Part shown: in pieces, positions 8,621 through 17,248 of the stretch | Numbering within the stretch: position 1 is the stretch's first letter | Layout: each line of letters starts with the position of its first letter | DNA from: Sphingobacterium corticibacterium | GTDB taxonomy: Bacteria; Bacteroidota; Bacteroidia; Sphingobacteriales; Sphingobacteriaceae | Direction of reading: 5' to 3' | Assembly: GCF_004208525.1 (NCBI RefSeq) | Contig: NZ_SGIT01000006.1 | Location: 62,001 to 126,000 of the forward strand | Length of the DNA stretch: 64,000 nucleotides | The notes under the pieces: generated by a model | What the model was told of the DNA's origin: nothing | Database searches by the model: none | Seen by the model: only the letters and a program-made list of their open reading frames with translations | Made by a program: the position numbers and the translations under genes

Positions 8621-9955
8621 TTATTTTTTTGATACCAAAAAGACCTGATGTCCTGCTTTCAGTGTAACTTTTGGTGTTCTTACTTTTTTGGCGAAGTAGC
8701 CTGAAATACCCTGTACTACGCCACGGCTTAAATCTGCGGCAACCTGCTGTCCGGCATTCTGTGTAAGCATTATGCTTGTTCCCGAAGTCTGGCTCATATT
8801 ACCCGCCATTTCCGTAAGGGCATTCATTTCGGGAGAATACGGAACGTACAAGCCTTGCTGTCCGTCCAGATCATAAATGGTTATATCTATCGGAATGATA
8901 TTGCCCTCCAATTCAATCGAGGTTACTTTTAGTTGTAAACGTCCCCCTTGATACTTACCGATTGCCGTTAGAACTGTTCCCTGCGGAATGGTACGGCTTG
9001 AAGTTTGTGCCGGCTCCAATAAACGCAGTCGTACACCACTTTCACCGACAATGGTCTGTGCTTCGTGAACACAGGCTCTGATACTGTTTTTCGGTTGCAC
9101 CACCTGCTGCTTAGAACCTGCGGTATAAAAACCCCTGTTACGGGTTTCGCTCCAGTCGGCTAAGAATGTACTGTCTGAAGGTTCACGGTACAAGGCAGAA
9201 ACCGTATTCTTTCTTGCGGAAGTGAATGCTACAAAATGCTCCTTTTGTGTAGAAGCCGATTGAGCCGGAGCAACCCCTGCACCATTAGAAGGTGAAGTTT
9301 CAGCTGAATTTGTATTTGCCGGCAGATATTTTGCCGCCATCTGGTAGGATTTCTCCATCAATGCCAATTGGTCATCTACGGTAACAGGCTTTGGTACACC
9401 TTTGTCCGCCAATTGCTCTTTCAGCTCATCTAATTGTCTGCGGAGTTCCATTGTTTCGGTATTGTCATCCTGATAAAACCCTCCCAATGTGCTTTGTGCA
9501 TTTCGGTAGCTGTTCAGTGCCGTATTGCCTGATCTTACTGAATTTCTTACTGAATTGTAACTTTCATCCTCTTCAGGCATTTTTTCTTCTAAATTCTGCG
9601 AGCTGTCTGTGTTCCAGTAATCTGATAGCGTTGTCAGGGCGTTGCGTTTTTCCTGATTTTTCTGTTCGAGCATTTCCTGCTCATACGCTTTTTGCTTATC
9701 TGCCTGCAACCCTGCTTCTGTAGCCTGCGGTACGGCATCGTTCAGCCCGATATTTTCGATTTCCTTTTTATCTGAAGACGGTTTAAATATCAGGTACATA
9801 CAGCCTACGAATACAATGCCCATCAAACCGAATATGAGTGGTTTTTTGAGCTTTTGGGCTTTGTTCTGTGTGCTGTCTTGCAGCATATCAGCGGTTGCTA
9901 CTGGGCTTCCTTCTGTTACCCGGACAACCGTTTTTTTGTTCTCATTTTCTTTCAT
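8621..9955 (-). CDS. traM: conjugative transposon protein TraM
   Basis: 444 residues. A cytoplasmic N-terminus of about 35 residues is followed by one transmembrane segment (KPLIFGLMGIVFVGCMYLIF), a low-complexity Gln/Glu/Asn-rich periplasmic linker with coiled-coil character, and a conserved C-terminal domain. That domain (IRACVHEAQTIVGESGVRLR, then IPQGTVLTAIGKYQGGRL) resembles VirB10-like proteins that bridge the two membranes. Its start overlaps the end of traL by 14 bp. Confidence 0.92.
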   Translation of the reverse strand: MKENENKKTVVRVTEGSPVATADMLQDSTQNKAQKLKKPLIFGLMGIVFVGCMYLIFKPSSDKKEIENIGLNDAVPQATEAGLQADKQKAYEQEMLEQKNQEKRNALTTLSDYWNTDSSQNLEEKMPEEDESYNSVRNSVRSGNTALNSYRNAQSTLGGFYQDDNTETMELRRQLDELKEQLADKGVPKPVTVDDQLALMEKSYQMAAKYLPANTNSAETSPSNGAGVAPAQSASTQKEHFVAFTSARKNTVSALYREPSDSTFLADWSETRNRGFYTAGSKQQVVQPKNSIRACVHEAQTIVGESGVRLRLLEPAQTSSRTIPQGTVLTAIGKYQGGRLQLKVTSIELEGNIIPIDITIYDLDGQQGLYVPYSPEMNALTEMAGNMSQTSGTSIMLTQNAGQQVAADLSRGVVQGISGYFAKKVRTPKVTLKAGHQVFLVSKK

Positions 9956-10229
9956 AAAACTTATTTTTAAAGATTGTTGTTAATGTATCCTGCAAGGGTG
10001 CAGGATGTTCTTTCTTTTGGAGGACAGGGTTTTCAATATGCTCGATTACCATACTGTTATCGGAATTTCCTGCATCGTACCATACTTTGGCGATAACCAT
10101 TGCGGTGAGTAGTAGATAACCGACAAACAGGTATAGTGTGTACCTATGCTGTTTACGTACAGGCAATGCCCGCCAGCGTTCGTCCAATTGGTCAAAGTAC
10201 CTGTCCATATTTGCTCTTAATTTTTTCAT
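9942..10229 (-). CDS. traL: conjugal transfer protein TraL (DUF3989)
   Basis: 95 residues. A basic N-terminus (RYFDQLDERWRALPVRKQHRYT) is followed by a single membrane helix (LYLFVGYLLLTAMVIAKVWY) and a short periplasmic tail. This matches the DUF3989 family usually found directly before traM in this type of ICE. Its role is not known beyond being an inner-membrane part of the secretion machine. It overlaps traM by 14 bp. Confidence 0.8.
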   Translation of the reverse strand: MKKLRANMDRYFDQLDERWRALPVRKQHRYTLYLFVGYLLLTAMVIAKVWYDAGNSDNSMVIEHIENPVLQKKEHPAPLQDTLTTIFKNKFYERK

Positions 10230-10249
10230 ACTTTAATGATTATGTGTTA

Positions 10250-10690
10250 TCACATCCTAAACCCTCTTTTGCGGGCAGACAACTGTTCTTTCGGTTTTTC
10301 AGTCACTTGTGCAATGGCTTCTTTCCTTGTTGGAACCGAATTTGTAGTGAGGTCTGTTAATTTCGATTGCTTCAATAATTGCCCGTACTGATCTATTCTT
10401 TCAATATTCATTTTCTGTACATCGAAAAGACCGTCTTCGTACTTTACCCACATATTGCATTCAACCTTTGGCTTATCGTCGCCATTCCATTGCAGGTAGG
10501 TTTTCAGCATCATAATATTAGGCAGTATCGGTTTGTCCATTCCGTTGTTACAAGCCTCCAAAAACCTGCTGATGCTGTCTTTTATTTTGTCTGCATAAGC
10601 TGCTTCTGTCTGAAAATAGCCATCATACCCTTTATCTGTAAGGGTTTTTGCGAATGTGTATAAATCAAGTAATTGCTTCATATCAAACAT
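10250..10690 (-). CDS. uncharacterised tra-operon protein between traK and traL
   Basis: The ATG at 10690 (MFDMKQLLDLYTFAKTLT) is preferred because it begins 1 bp after the traK stop; a longer frame to 10735 would overlap traK by 44 bp. It encodes 146 residues without a signal peptide or membrane segment. It is predicted soluble, with a helical N-terminal half and a basic C-terminus (SARKRGFRM). I do not recognise the family. CTnDOT has no named tra gene at this position, so it may be lineage-specific. The tight spacing on both sides supports co-expression with the transfer genes. Confidence 0.75.
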   Translation of the reverse strand: MFDMKQLLDLYTFAKTLTDKGYDGYFQTEAAYADKIKDSISRFLEACNNGMDKPILPNIMMLKTYLQWNGDDKPKVECNMWVKYEDGLFDVQKMNIERIDQYGQLLKQSKLTDLTTNSVPTRKEAIAQVTEKPKEQLSARKRGFRM

Positions 10691-10691
10691 T

Positions 10692-11315
10692 TTAGCGTTC
10701 GATGACTTCAATGTCCCTGTTCTCCACCACGGCAAACTTTTCGATGTTGAAACCCTGCGGGTTATTGTCTGAGCGAACAGAATTCACGAGATAGCAGGTA
10801 GTAATCAGGTTACGCCGGGTTACGTTGCTTGAACGGATGATGAATTGTTTGGCATAGGTTCGTACAGCATAAGGATGGGTGTCGAAGTTGCACACGACAC
10901 TATCTACTTCGATGCGTTGCTGTACATTACCCGATATAATACGGTTATAATAACCTTTTTCAGAAAGATCTTTGTAGTAATCAAAGGCACTTTTGTCGGC
11001 AAGGTTAAACGCCCGTTTCATATTGCTTTCGATGGCATTCTTATCGGGAGCAAGCGTAAAGAACAGTTCGTGAAACCGCCTTACGTGTTCTCTTGCCTCC
11101 ACAGGGCGGTTAATGCTGGCATCTTGCGACAAGGCAAGCATCAGTGATTTTCCATTGTCCATTACATAGACTTTCTGGCGTTGTTCTTCTGCAAAGCGAT
11201 AGGACTGCCATACGGCATATCCTACCACGCCAATGCAGAGAACAGCAAACACGATGGCATATAGCCTGATCTGTCTGAAGCTGTTTTCAATATTTCTCAG
11301 TGTTTTAAATTCCAT
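10692..11315 (-). CDS. traK: conjugative transposon protein TraK
   Basis: 207 residues with one N-terminal membrane helix (LYAIVFAVLCIGVVGYAVWQ) and a periplasmic domain. The sequence MEFKTLRNIENSFRQIRL at the start and the VEAREHVRRFHELFFTLAPD segment are typical of TraK, the VirB8-like assembly factor of Bacteroidota type IV secretion. It lies 22 bp after traJ. Confidence 0.9.
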   Translation of the reverse strand: MEFKTLRNIENSFRQIRLYAIVFAVLCIGVVGYAVWQSYRFAEEQRQKVYVMDNGKSLMLALSQDASINRPVEAREHVRRFHELFFTLAPDKNAIESNMKRAFNLADKSAFDYYKDLSEKGYYNRIISGNVQQRIEVDSVVCNFDTHPYAVRTYAKQFIIRSSNVTRRNLITTCYLVNSVRSDNNPQGFNIEKFAVVENRDIEVIER

Positions 11316-11337
11316 TTTTTTTATGATTTGATTGTTG

Positions 11338-12333
11338 TTATTTTCCCATTAGCTTGCCACCAATATTCCCTGCGGCTGAACCGGCCCCGGCTCCGGCAAT
11401 ATTTCCGGTTTTCATCGCTGTTTGGTTTACATTTCGTGTAAAGTTTCCTGCTCCGCCTGCCTGGATAACCCAGCCTGTTACCGTCGGAATGGTGAAATAG
11501 CCGATAATCCCGATGATCATAAAAATGATGTACACCGTATTTGAGGTATCAGGTATGTATGTCGGATCTGCCAGCATTTCAATATCCCTTTCCAGTATAA
11601 GCGATTGTATTCTTGCCAGCATTGAGCTAAACAGATCTGAAACAGGTAGCCAGAGGTAAACACTGATGTAGCGTGTGAGCCATTGCGTGAGCGTGGACTG
11701 AAACCCATCCCACACAGAAATGGCAAAGGCTATTGGTCCGAGTATGGAGAGGACAATCAGAAAAAATGTCCGTATGGTATCAATGACCAGAGCTGCCGCC
11801 TGAAACAGTATTTCCAGCAGATTACGAAACCAGTCCTTTATGGCTTTTTCTATCTGATAGCCTGTCCTGTCCATATACATTCCTGCCATTGTTCCAATAT
11901 CGGAGGGTGACCATCCCAATTCGTCCAGCTTCTTATCGAACTCTTCGTCCGATACCATATAGGCAGTTTCGGGATTTCGTACCATCGCTTCATATTCCAA
12001 TTGGTCTTTTTGCTGTTGCAATTGGTTCAGGTCAAGTACCTGGTCTTCGAGTATAGCGTGTGTTCCTGTAACCACCGGACTTAACACCGCATTGATGGTT
12101 CCCAATACTATGGTTGGGAAGAACATAATGCACAGACCTAATGCAAACGGGCGGAGCAACGGAAACACATCAATAGGTTCGGCACGGCTTAAAGCCTGCC
12201 AAACCTTTAATGCTACATAGAACAATGCACCCAATCCAGCCAATCCTTTTGCCACTGCCGCCATATCTCCGGCAAGCGGCATCATATCATCATACAGCGA
12301 ACGCAGGACTTCGTGAAGATTATTCCATTCCAT
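11338..12333 (-). CDS. traJ: conjugative transposon protein TraJ
   Basis: 331 residues with several membrane helices (around GLGALFYVALKVWQAL, FALGLCIMFFPTIVLGTINA, TFFLIVLSILGPIAFAISVW, IIFMIIGIIGYFTIPTVTGW) and a Gly/Ala-rich C-terminus. This fits TraJ, the VirB6-like polytopic inner-membrane protein of the channel. Its start is 2 bp after the traI stop. Confidence 0.9.
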   Translation of the reverse strand: MEWNNLHEVLRSLYDDMMPLAGDMAAVAKGLAGLGALFYVALKVWQALSRAEPIDVFPLLRPFALGLCIMFFPTIVLGTINAVLSPVVTGTHAILEDQVLDLNQLQQQKDQLEYEAMVRNPETAYMVSDEEFDKKLDELGWSPSDIGTMAGMYMDRTGYQIEKAIKDWFRNLLEILFQAAALVIDTIRTFFLIVLSILGPIAFAISVWDGFQSTLTQWLTRYISVYLWLPVSDLFSSMLARIQSLILERDIEMLADPTYIPDTSNTVYIIFMIIGIIGYFTIPTVTGWVIQAGGAGNFTRNVNQTAMKTGNIAGAGAGSAAGNIGGKLMGK

Positions 12334-12335
12334 CT

Positions 12336-12968
12336 TTACCAGTATTTTTGGTTAGCAGTTCCGTAGAGGTCAAGCACTCTTTTGGCATCGTCTTTCTTTT
12401 TCGCTCTCAGATAGCTTACAGATATATTTTTGTTGGTGTAATAGCGTACAAGGCTGTGGTATTCCTTTACTTCTTTGTACACACGATCAATAATATCCAT
12501 ACGCTCTTTGTCATTCAGTGAAAGGCTGGAAGAGGAAACGATCTGCTTCAATTCTTTCAGCAATTCGGTACTTTCTTTGAGCAGTGCCGAATAGCCGTTG
12601 CCGATAGCGACCAATTCCTGCGGTGTGAAATTTGGGTCGTTCATCATTTTTCCGAAATTCTGTACATACATTTCGGACACATCACCTACCAGGAGAACTG
12701 TTTGCTGCACCTTTCTTGCATCTTTTACGAGATTGTTTACGGCTTTCAGCTTGTCGTAATACTCTTTGCCCTGCTTATAGACCTTTTCTACCTCCTTGAA
12801 ATTCTTCACCACATTACTTACCGTAGAGGAAGTCTGTACGATTTCGTTAGCACTGTTCAGAATGCCTGATGCAAGGTTAAGCGGGTCGGTAACCACAAAC
12901 TGAGCTTTTGCGGAGGGTGCTACGGCAAGCATTAGTGCCGTACACACCAGTAACATTACTTTTTTCAT
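12336..12968 (-). CDS. traI: conjugal transfer protein TraI (DUF4141)
   Basis: 210 residues with a signal peptide (LVCTALMLAVAPSAKAQ) followed by a helical, coiled-coil-like domain (IVQTSSTVSNVVKNFKEVEK, then KVQQTVLLVGDVSEMYVQNF). This is the DUF4141/TraI family, a periplasmic VirB5-like component. It lies between traG and traJ; no traH candidate exists in the 27 bp gap to traG. Confidence 0.9.
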   Translation of the reverse strand: MKKVMLLVCTALMLAVAPSAKAQFVVTDPLNLASGILNSANEIVQTSSTVSNVVKNFKEVEKVYKQGKEYYDKLKAVNNLVKDARKVQQTVLLVGDVSEMYVQNFGKMMNDPNFTPQELVAIGNGYSALLKESTELLKELKQIVSSSSLSLNDKERMDIIDRVYKEVKEYHSLVRYYTNKNISVSYLRAKKKDDAKRVLDLYGTANQKYW

Positions 12969-12995
12969 TGTTTCTAAATTTTTAATTGTTAATAA

Positions 12996-15500
12996 TTATT
13001 GATTTGCCTTATCACGCCGCTCGATAGCGATGTGCTTAATGGCGAGTTCGACATTGCCGTCCAGTTCGGCAGCGAGCTGCATCACTTCCATTTTTTCGGT
13101 TTCTTCCGTGGTGTATGCGAGATATTCCTCCAAACTAACTTCTGTGGCATATACCGCTGAGTGCGTACCGCCTAAGCCTATCCAAACCTCTTTGTACAGT
13201 CGGCTTGGGTCGTTGTTCATATTGATGGATAGTACCTGACCTTTTTCTTTGTCCGTAAGACCGAGCATCGCCTGTATATCATCGAACTTGTTCATATACT
13301 TGCGTTGGTCAAGCAGAATCTTACAGTCGGAGTTGTTGATGATACTTTCCTTGACAATAGGTGACTGGATGATGTCGTCAACTTCCTGCGTTACGACAAT
13401 CGCTTCGCCAAAAAACTTCCTAACCGTTTTAAACAAATACTTTATGTATTCTGCCATACCTTCTTTGGCAATCGCTTTCCAGGCTTCTTCAATTAGTATG
13501 AGCTTTCTGATACCTTTTAGTCTTCGCATCTTGTTGATGAACACCTCCATAATGATGATCGTGACTATGGGAAAAAGAATTTTGTGATCCTTTATGGCAT
13601 CAATTTCAAACACGATAAAGCGTTTGGATAAGAGGTCTAATTGTTTATCGGAGTTTAGCAAGTAATCGTATTCTCCGCCTTTGTAATAAGGTTCGAGTAC
13701 GTTCAGGAAATTGGCAATGTCAAAATCTTTTTCCCGTACCTGCTTTTCCTCCAGTACCTTGCGGTAATCACCTTTCACATATTCATAGAAGCCGTTAAAC
13801 GATGGGTATTCGTCCTTTTGCTTGATGCGGTCTATGTAACCGGATACGGCATTGGATAATGCCACTTCTTCCGAACGTGTTGGTGGTTCGTCATCACGTT
13901 TCCAAAGCGTGAGTATCAAGGTTTTGATACTTTCCCGCTTCTCAATGTCAAACACGCCATCGTCTGTGTAGAAAGGATTAAAGGCAATAGGATTGTCTTC
14001 TGTATAAGTAAAGTAAACCCCGTCTTCGCCTTTGGTTTTTCCTTTGATGAGTTCGCATAATCCCTGATAGGAGTTACCTGTATCTACGAGTAGGACGTGT
14101 GCACCTTGCTCGTAGTATTGTCTAACCATGTGGTTGGTAAAAAAAGATTTCCCGCTTCCTGACGGACCCAATATGAATTTGTTTCGATTTGTGATGATAC
14201 CACGCTTCATCGGCAAATCTGATATATCCAAATGGATAGGTTTTCCGGTCAGGCGGTCAGCCATTTTTATCCCGAATGGCGAAGGTGAATTATGATAATT
14301 CGTTTCTTCCGTGAAGAAGCACAAGGCAGGTTCGATAAACGTATAGAAACTTTCCTCACTCGGAAAATCGCCTGCATTTCCCGGCATTCCTGCCCAATAC
14401 AAAGTGGCTACGTCCGTAGTGTTGTGGCGTGGTTTACATTCCATCAGTGCCAAGGCACTACCGCAATCGTTCTTTAGCTGCTTCAGTTCCGCAGGGTCTT
14501 CCGACCACGCCATAATGTTGAAGTGAGCACGGATGGATGACAGCCCGAAGCTGTGTGCTTCATTCAGATACTTTTCTATCCACTCTTTGTTGATTTGGTT
14601 GGCACGGCTGTACCGAGCCAAAGAGTGCATATTCCTTGCGGATTTCTCAAACTTTTGCAGGTTGTCTTCGCTGTTATCTAAAAACAAATACTGGTTGTAA
14701 ATGTGGTTACAGCTAAGAAGCAAGCCCACAGGTGCAGCGAACGATAAACGGCAATCACTACGGTCGGTGGACAGCTTTTCATAACGGGTATCTGCCGATA
14801 CCGTTCCGGGTAAATCATCCGTATCGGATAAAGTGTGCAAAGACAATTTTTTGTTGCCGATACGCACTTCTTCGGAACCTAAACTAATGTCCTGCATTGG
14901 AGTTCCGGTTTCTCTCGAAAGCGTAAGGTACTGCTCCAGTAATCCCTGTGTATCTTCCGTTCCGATAATTTCATCTTCGGTCAGACGTTTCAGGCTTACA
15001 AAACCGCTATCGTTCACGATACGCTCAAATTGGGCAACTGCCTCCATAAAGCGGTGTATTGTTTCCTTGTTCCTGATTTCCTTTGGTATAAGTGTACCCT
15101 TGCAAAGCGATGAAAAATTGCTTTGCATCCGCATTCTTTCCTTAGTGGTCTTGGTCAGGAACAGATAACAGTAGTGATTTAAGAACGGTCGTTCATTGAA
15201 ATGGCGTTGGTAAGACTTTGCCAAAAAGCTCTGGTCTTCCTTTGCCATATCGGGAGCATAACTTTCTTTGATGTACCAATCCTGCTTATGAATGACCGTA
15301 AAGTCCGGCAAAGTCTTTATGGCTTTGTGCCAGGCAGAGTGCATCGCTTCGTATTCCGCAGATGCTACCGTGAACAATTCCGGTAAACGTACTTCAAAGC
15401 AGGCGGTAATGTCTGCATCTTTCGATAGGATGCAGTTGTTTTCTACTGCCAGCAATGGAAATTTGTTTTCCAGTGTTGTTGCTTTAGATACGTTTCTCAT
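12996..15500 (-). CDS. traG: TraG-family conjugation ATPase (VirB4-like)
   Basis: 834 residues, the normal length. The P-loop reads GPSGSGKSFFTNHMV (about residue 445) and the Walker B LILIEEAWK (about residue 668), followed by VVTQEVDDI, as in VirB4-type ATPases that power assembly of the mating channel. The N-terminal ~400 residues form the VirB4 N-domain, including FNIMAWS. The start codon overlaps the stop of traF in a 4 bp overlap. Confidence 0.95.
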   Translation of the reverse strand: MRNVSKATTLENKFPLLAVENNCILSKDADITACFEVRLPELFTVASAEYEAMHSAWHKAIKTLPDFTVIHKQDWYIKESYAPDMAKEDQSFLAKSYQRHFNERPFLNHYCYLFLTKTTKERMRMQSNFSSLCKGTLIPKEIRNKETIHRFMEAVAQFERIVNDSGFVSLKRLTEDEIIGTEDTQGLLEQYLTLSRETGTPMQDISLGSEEVRIGNKKLSLHTLSDTDDLPGTVSADTRYEKLSTDRSDCRLSFAAPVGLLLSCNHIYNQYLFLDNSEDNLQKFEKSARNMHSLARYSRANQINKEWIEKYLNEAHSFGLSSIRAHFNIMAWSEDPAELKQLKNDCGSALALMECKPRHNTTDVATLYWAGMPGNAGDFPSEESFYTFIEPALCFFTEETNYHNSPSPFGIKMADRLTGKPIHLDISDLPMKRGIITNRNKFILGPSGSGKSFFTNHMVRQYYEQGAHVLLVDTGNSYQGLCELIKGKTKGEDGVYFTYTEDNPIAFNPFYTDDGVFDIEKRESIKTLILTLWKRDDEPPTRSEEVALSNAVSGYIDRIKQKDEYPSFNGFYEYVKGDYRKVLEEKQVREKDFDIANFLNVLEPYYKGGEYDYLLNSDKQLDLLSKRFIVFEIDAIKDHKILFPIVTIIIMEVFINKMRRLKGIRKLILIEEAWKAIAKEGMAEYIKYLFKTVRKFFGEAIVVTQEVDDIIQSPIVKESIINNSDCKILLDQRKYMNKFDDIQAMLGLTDKEKGQVLSINMNNDPSRLYKEVWIGLGGTHSAVYATEVSLEEYLAYTTEETEKMEVMQLAAELDGNVELAIKHIAIERRDKANQ

Positions 15501-15826
15501 AGGGCATTCTGTTTAGGAGTGAATTTTAAATAGCGGCATACAGGCTTGCGGCAAATGATATAGCGGGGATGTCTTTTATTGGCTGCTATCTTCATCAATC
15601 CGTGTTCTCCGTATTTCCTGTTCAGCGAAAAAGTCTGCCATATAATGAGCGAAGCACCGCCTGCTCCGAGGAACAGGCAGATATAGGAGTTTACGCCTGC
15701 CATATACAGTATCATCACGAAGATGAGCGTACCGAGCAGCCCACCGGCGAAGATGAACAGGTATTGTGCTTTAAGCCCTTTAAATTCTACCGTCCTCCCA
15801 ATGCCTTTGTTGATATTGTAATTCAT
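15497..15826 (-). CDS. traF: conjugal transfer protein TraF (DUF4133)
   Basis: The ATG at 15826 (MNYNINKGIGRTVEFKGLKA) is chosen because it is the conserved start of DUF4133 proteins; the longer frame to 15901 would overlap traE. It encodes 109 residues with two membrane helices (YLFIFAGGLLGTLIFVMILY and SYICLFLGAGGASLIIWQTF). This is a VirB3-like partner of the TraG ATPase. It starts 11 bp after the traE stop and overlaps traG by 4 bp. Confidence 0.9.
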   Translation of the reverse strand: MNYNINKGIGRTVEFKGLKAQYLFIFAGGLLGTLIFVMILYMAGVNSYICLFLGAGGASLIIWQTFSLNRKYGEHGLMKIAANKRHPRYIICRKPVCRYLKFTPKQNAL

Positions 15827-15837
15827 AAGGCAAAGGA

Positions 15838-16143
15838 TTAAAGGAAGAATGAACGCAGGATGGTAGCCGCTACGATTAAGAAGATACAGGCTCCGAACCA
15901 CGAAGCCGCCGTTTTCGATGTATCGGGATCTCCGGAACTGAATTTGTTGTACACCTTAACACCCCCTATGAGCCCAACGACCGCACCGATGGCATAGATT
16001 AATTGCGTTGCGGGGTCGAAGTAAGAGGTTACCATTTGGGTAGCCTCGTTGATACCTGCCGAACCGTTTCCCTGTGCGAACACGCCAATTGCTGACAGCA
16101 TAGCCACGGCTGTCAGCAGAACTTTTTTTCTTTGTTTTTCCAT
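15838..16143 (-). CDS. traE: conjugal transfer protein TraE (DUF4134)
   Basis: 101 residues. An N-terminal signal-like helix (VLLTAVAMLSAIGVFAQGNG) is followed by two membrane helices, in LIYAIGAVVGLIGGVKVYNK and SWFGACIFLIVAATILRSFF. This is the DUF4134/TraE family, the VirB2 pilin-like subunit. It is the first gene of the traE-Q transcription unit, and its leader contains a hairpin and the shared upstream motif. Confidence 0.92.
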   Translation of the reverse strand: MEKQRKKVLLTAVAMLSAIGVFAQGNGSAGINEATQMVTSYFDPATQLIYAIGAVVGLIGGVKVYNKFSSGDPDTSKTAASWFGACIFLIVAATILRSFFL

Positions 16144-16174
16144 AATTGAAACACATTAATTCGTTACTGTTTAT

Positions 16175-16189
16175 CCCGCACCTTGCGGG
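16175..16189 (-). promoter_or_regulatory. perfect stem-loop in the traE leader
   Basis: CCCGCA-CCT-TGCGGG is a perfect 6 bp stem with a 3 nt loop, about 31 bp before the traE ATG. No T-run follows on the minus strand, so it is more likely an RNA structure affecting the leader than a terminator. Confidence 0.5.
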
Positions 16190-16230
16190 CTTTCGGGACA
16201 AATGTCTTATGGAAAATGAGGCATTACCGT

Positions 16231-16260
16231 AAAGTGGCAGTCAGAGGAAGTGTTTGGCTG
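16231..16260 (-). promoter_or_regulatory. shared ICE upstream motif, traE copy
   Basis: On the minus strand it reads GCCAAACACTTCC, then TCTGACTGCCACTTT. It ends about 88 bp before the traE ATG. The same two-part motif precedes the DUF1896-helicase, xis2c-like, DUF3945 and mobC transcription units. Confidence 0.6.
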
Positions 16261-16281
16261 TGAGTGGCTTTGAAAGCAAAA

Positions 16282-16303
16282 GGGCATCAGTTAACTGATG
16301 CCC
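16282..16303 (-). terminator. rho-independent terminator of the Argonaute module
   Basis: A perfect 22 bp palindrome (GGGCATCAGTT and its complement) is followed on the minus strand by CTTTTGCTTT. It lies 40 bp after the stop of the membrane-protein gene and before the traE promoter region, so it separates the cargo module from the tra operon. Confidence 0.75.
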
Positions 16304-16342
16304 ATTCAGGTTATTACTTATTAATTTTAGAAAACAATCACA

Positions 16343-17248
16343 TTATGAGTTGTTACCAATTTTTAGGTCATTTAGCAATTCTTTGGGATATCCGAATAAT
16401 TGCATAATTATCTTTTGAGATGTATTCCTAATTACAGGTATTACATTCCCTAAAAAGCTCAGTCCTAATGCTCCAAAAATTGTAAATGCATAATTATACT
16501 TATCTATAAATTTTATAGCCTCTGGACTATAATTTGGAAGTTTAAGAATTGCGTAAACCAACAGTCCAAATAGCATTGCCTGAACTATCCAAGATATATA
16601 CTTAATTCGATTAATAAAATTTGCATTAAATTTCTTTAAGAGGTCAACCTCTTTTTTGTCAGGAACGTCTTTCAGTAAGAATATCATATCGTAAGCTTTA
16701 AGTGAACATAGGATTTGAAAGTCACTTCTGTTCTCAAATAATTTTACGTTTCCGGTTATTCTTGTGTATGTGAAACCTACAAAATCATTAGTCATTAAAG
16801 ACTGACCATTTATGCTTAAAAACATAAAAACTATTTCTGGTAGATTACTTGTACTATAATAATTTTCATTTAATATATTTTCAAATGTTATTGTTATAGA
16901 GTTTCTGTTCCTGATAGAAACAATATCTTTTATCCAAGTTTTATCTAAATTAAATTTTACTATACCTGATATTAAGGAAAAGATTAAGAAATCATCATTA
17001 ACAAATGGTGCTGGAGAACCTTTGCTCGGCTTACTCTTATTTTTTTTATTATAGTAACTTTCAAAATTCAGTTTATTGTTTGATAAAATAGCATCTATTA
17101 AACCATAAAAGATTTCTTCGCTTTCATTAGAGTTTTGACCTGAAGCAGTAATGTAAACTTTTCCAGATAAGAAATCATTGAAAGCTGAAAGCTTGGCATT
17201 CTCACTCACTCTTGCCAAATAACCTATTCTTTCTTCTAAAGGAACCAT
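16343..17248 (-). CDS. Argonaute-associated protein with two C-terminal transmembrane segments (putative membrane effector)
   Basis: 301 residues. The first ~210 residues are soluble and of unknown fold. Two hydrophobic helices follow at about 216-236 (SWIVQAMLFGLLVYAIL) and 252-273 (YAFTIFGALGLSFLGNVIPV), separated by a short loop, then a charged tail. The start overlaps the end of the Argonaute gene by 13 bp, so the two are translationally coupled. Catalytically inactive long-B Argonautes are known to be paired with nuclease, Sir2 or membrane effectors that kill or arrest the cell on invader recognition; this protein fits the membrane class by topology and linkage. I do not recognise its N-terminal domain. 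The effector role is inference. Confidence 0.75.
   Translation of the reverse strand: MVPLEERIGYLARVSENAKLSAFNDFLSGKVYITASGQNSNESEEIFYGLIDAILSNNKLNFESYYNKKNKSKPSKGSPAPFVNDDFLIFSLISGIVKFNLDKTWIKDIVSIRNRNSITITFENILNENYYSTSNLPEIVFMFLSINGQSLMTNDFVGFTYTRITGNVKLFENRSDFQILCSLKAYDMIFLLKDVPDKKEVDLLKKFNANFINRIKYISWIVQAMLFGLLVYAILKLPNYSPEAIKFIDKYNYAFTIFGALGLSFLGNVIPVIRNTSQKIIMQLFGYPKELLNDLKIGNNS

Noticed and set aside
16282..16303. Palindrome as a repressor operator for traE
   Set aside because: It is closer to the Argonaute module's last stop and is followed by a T-rich run on that strand, so a terminator explains it better.
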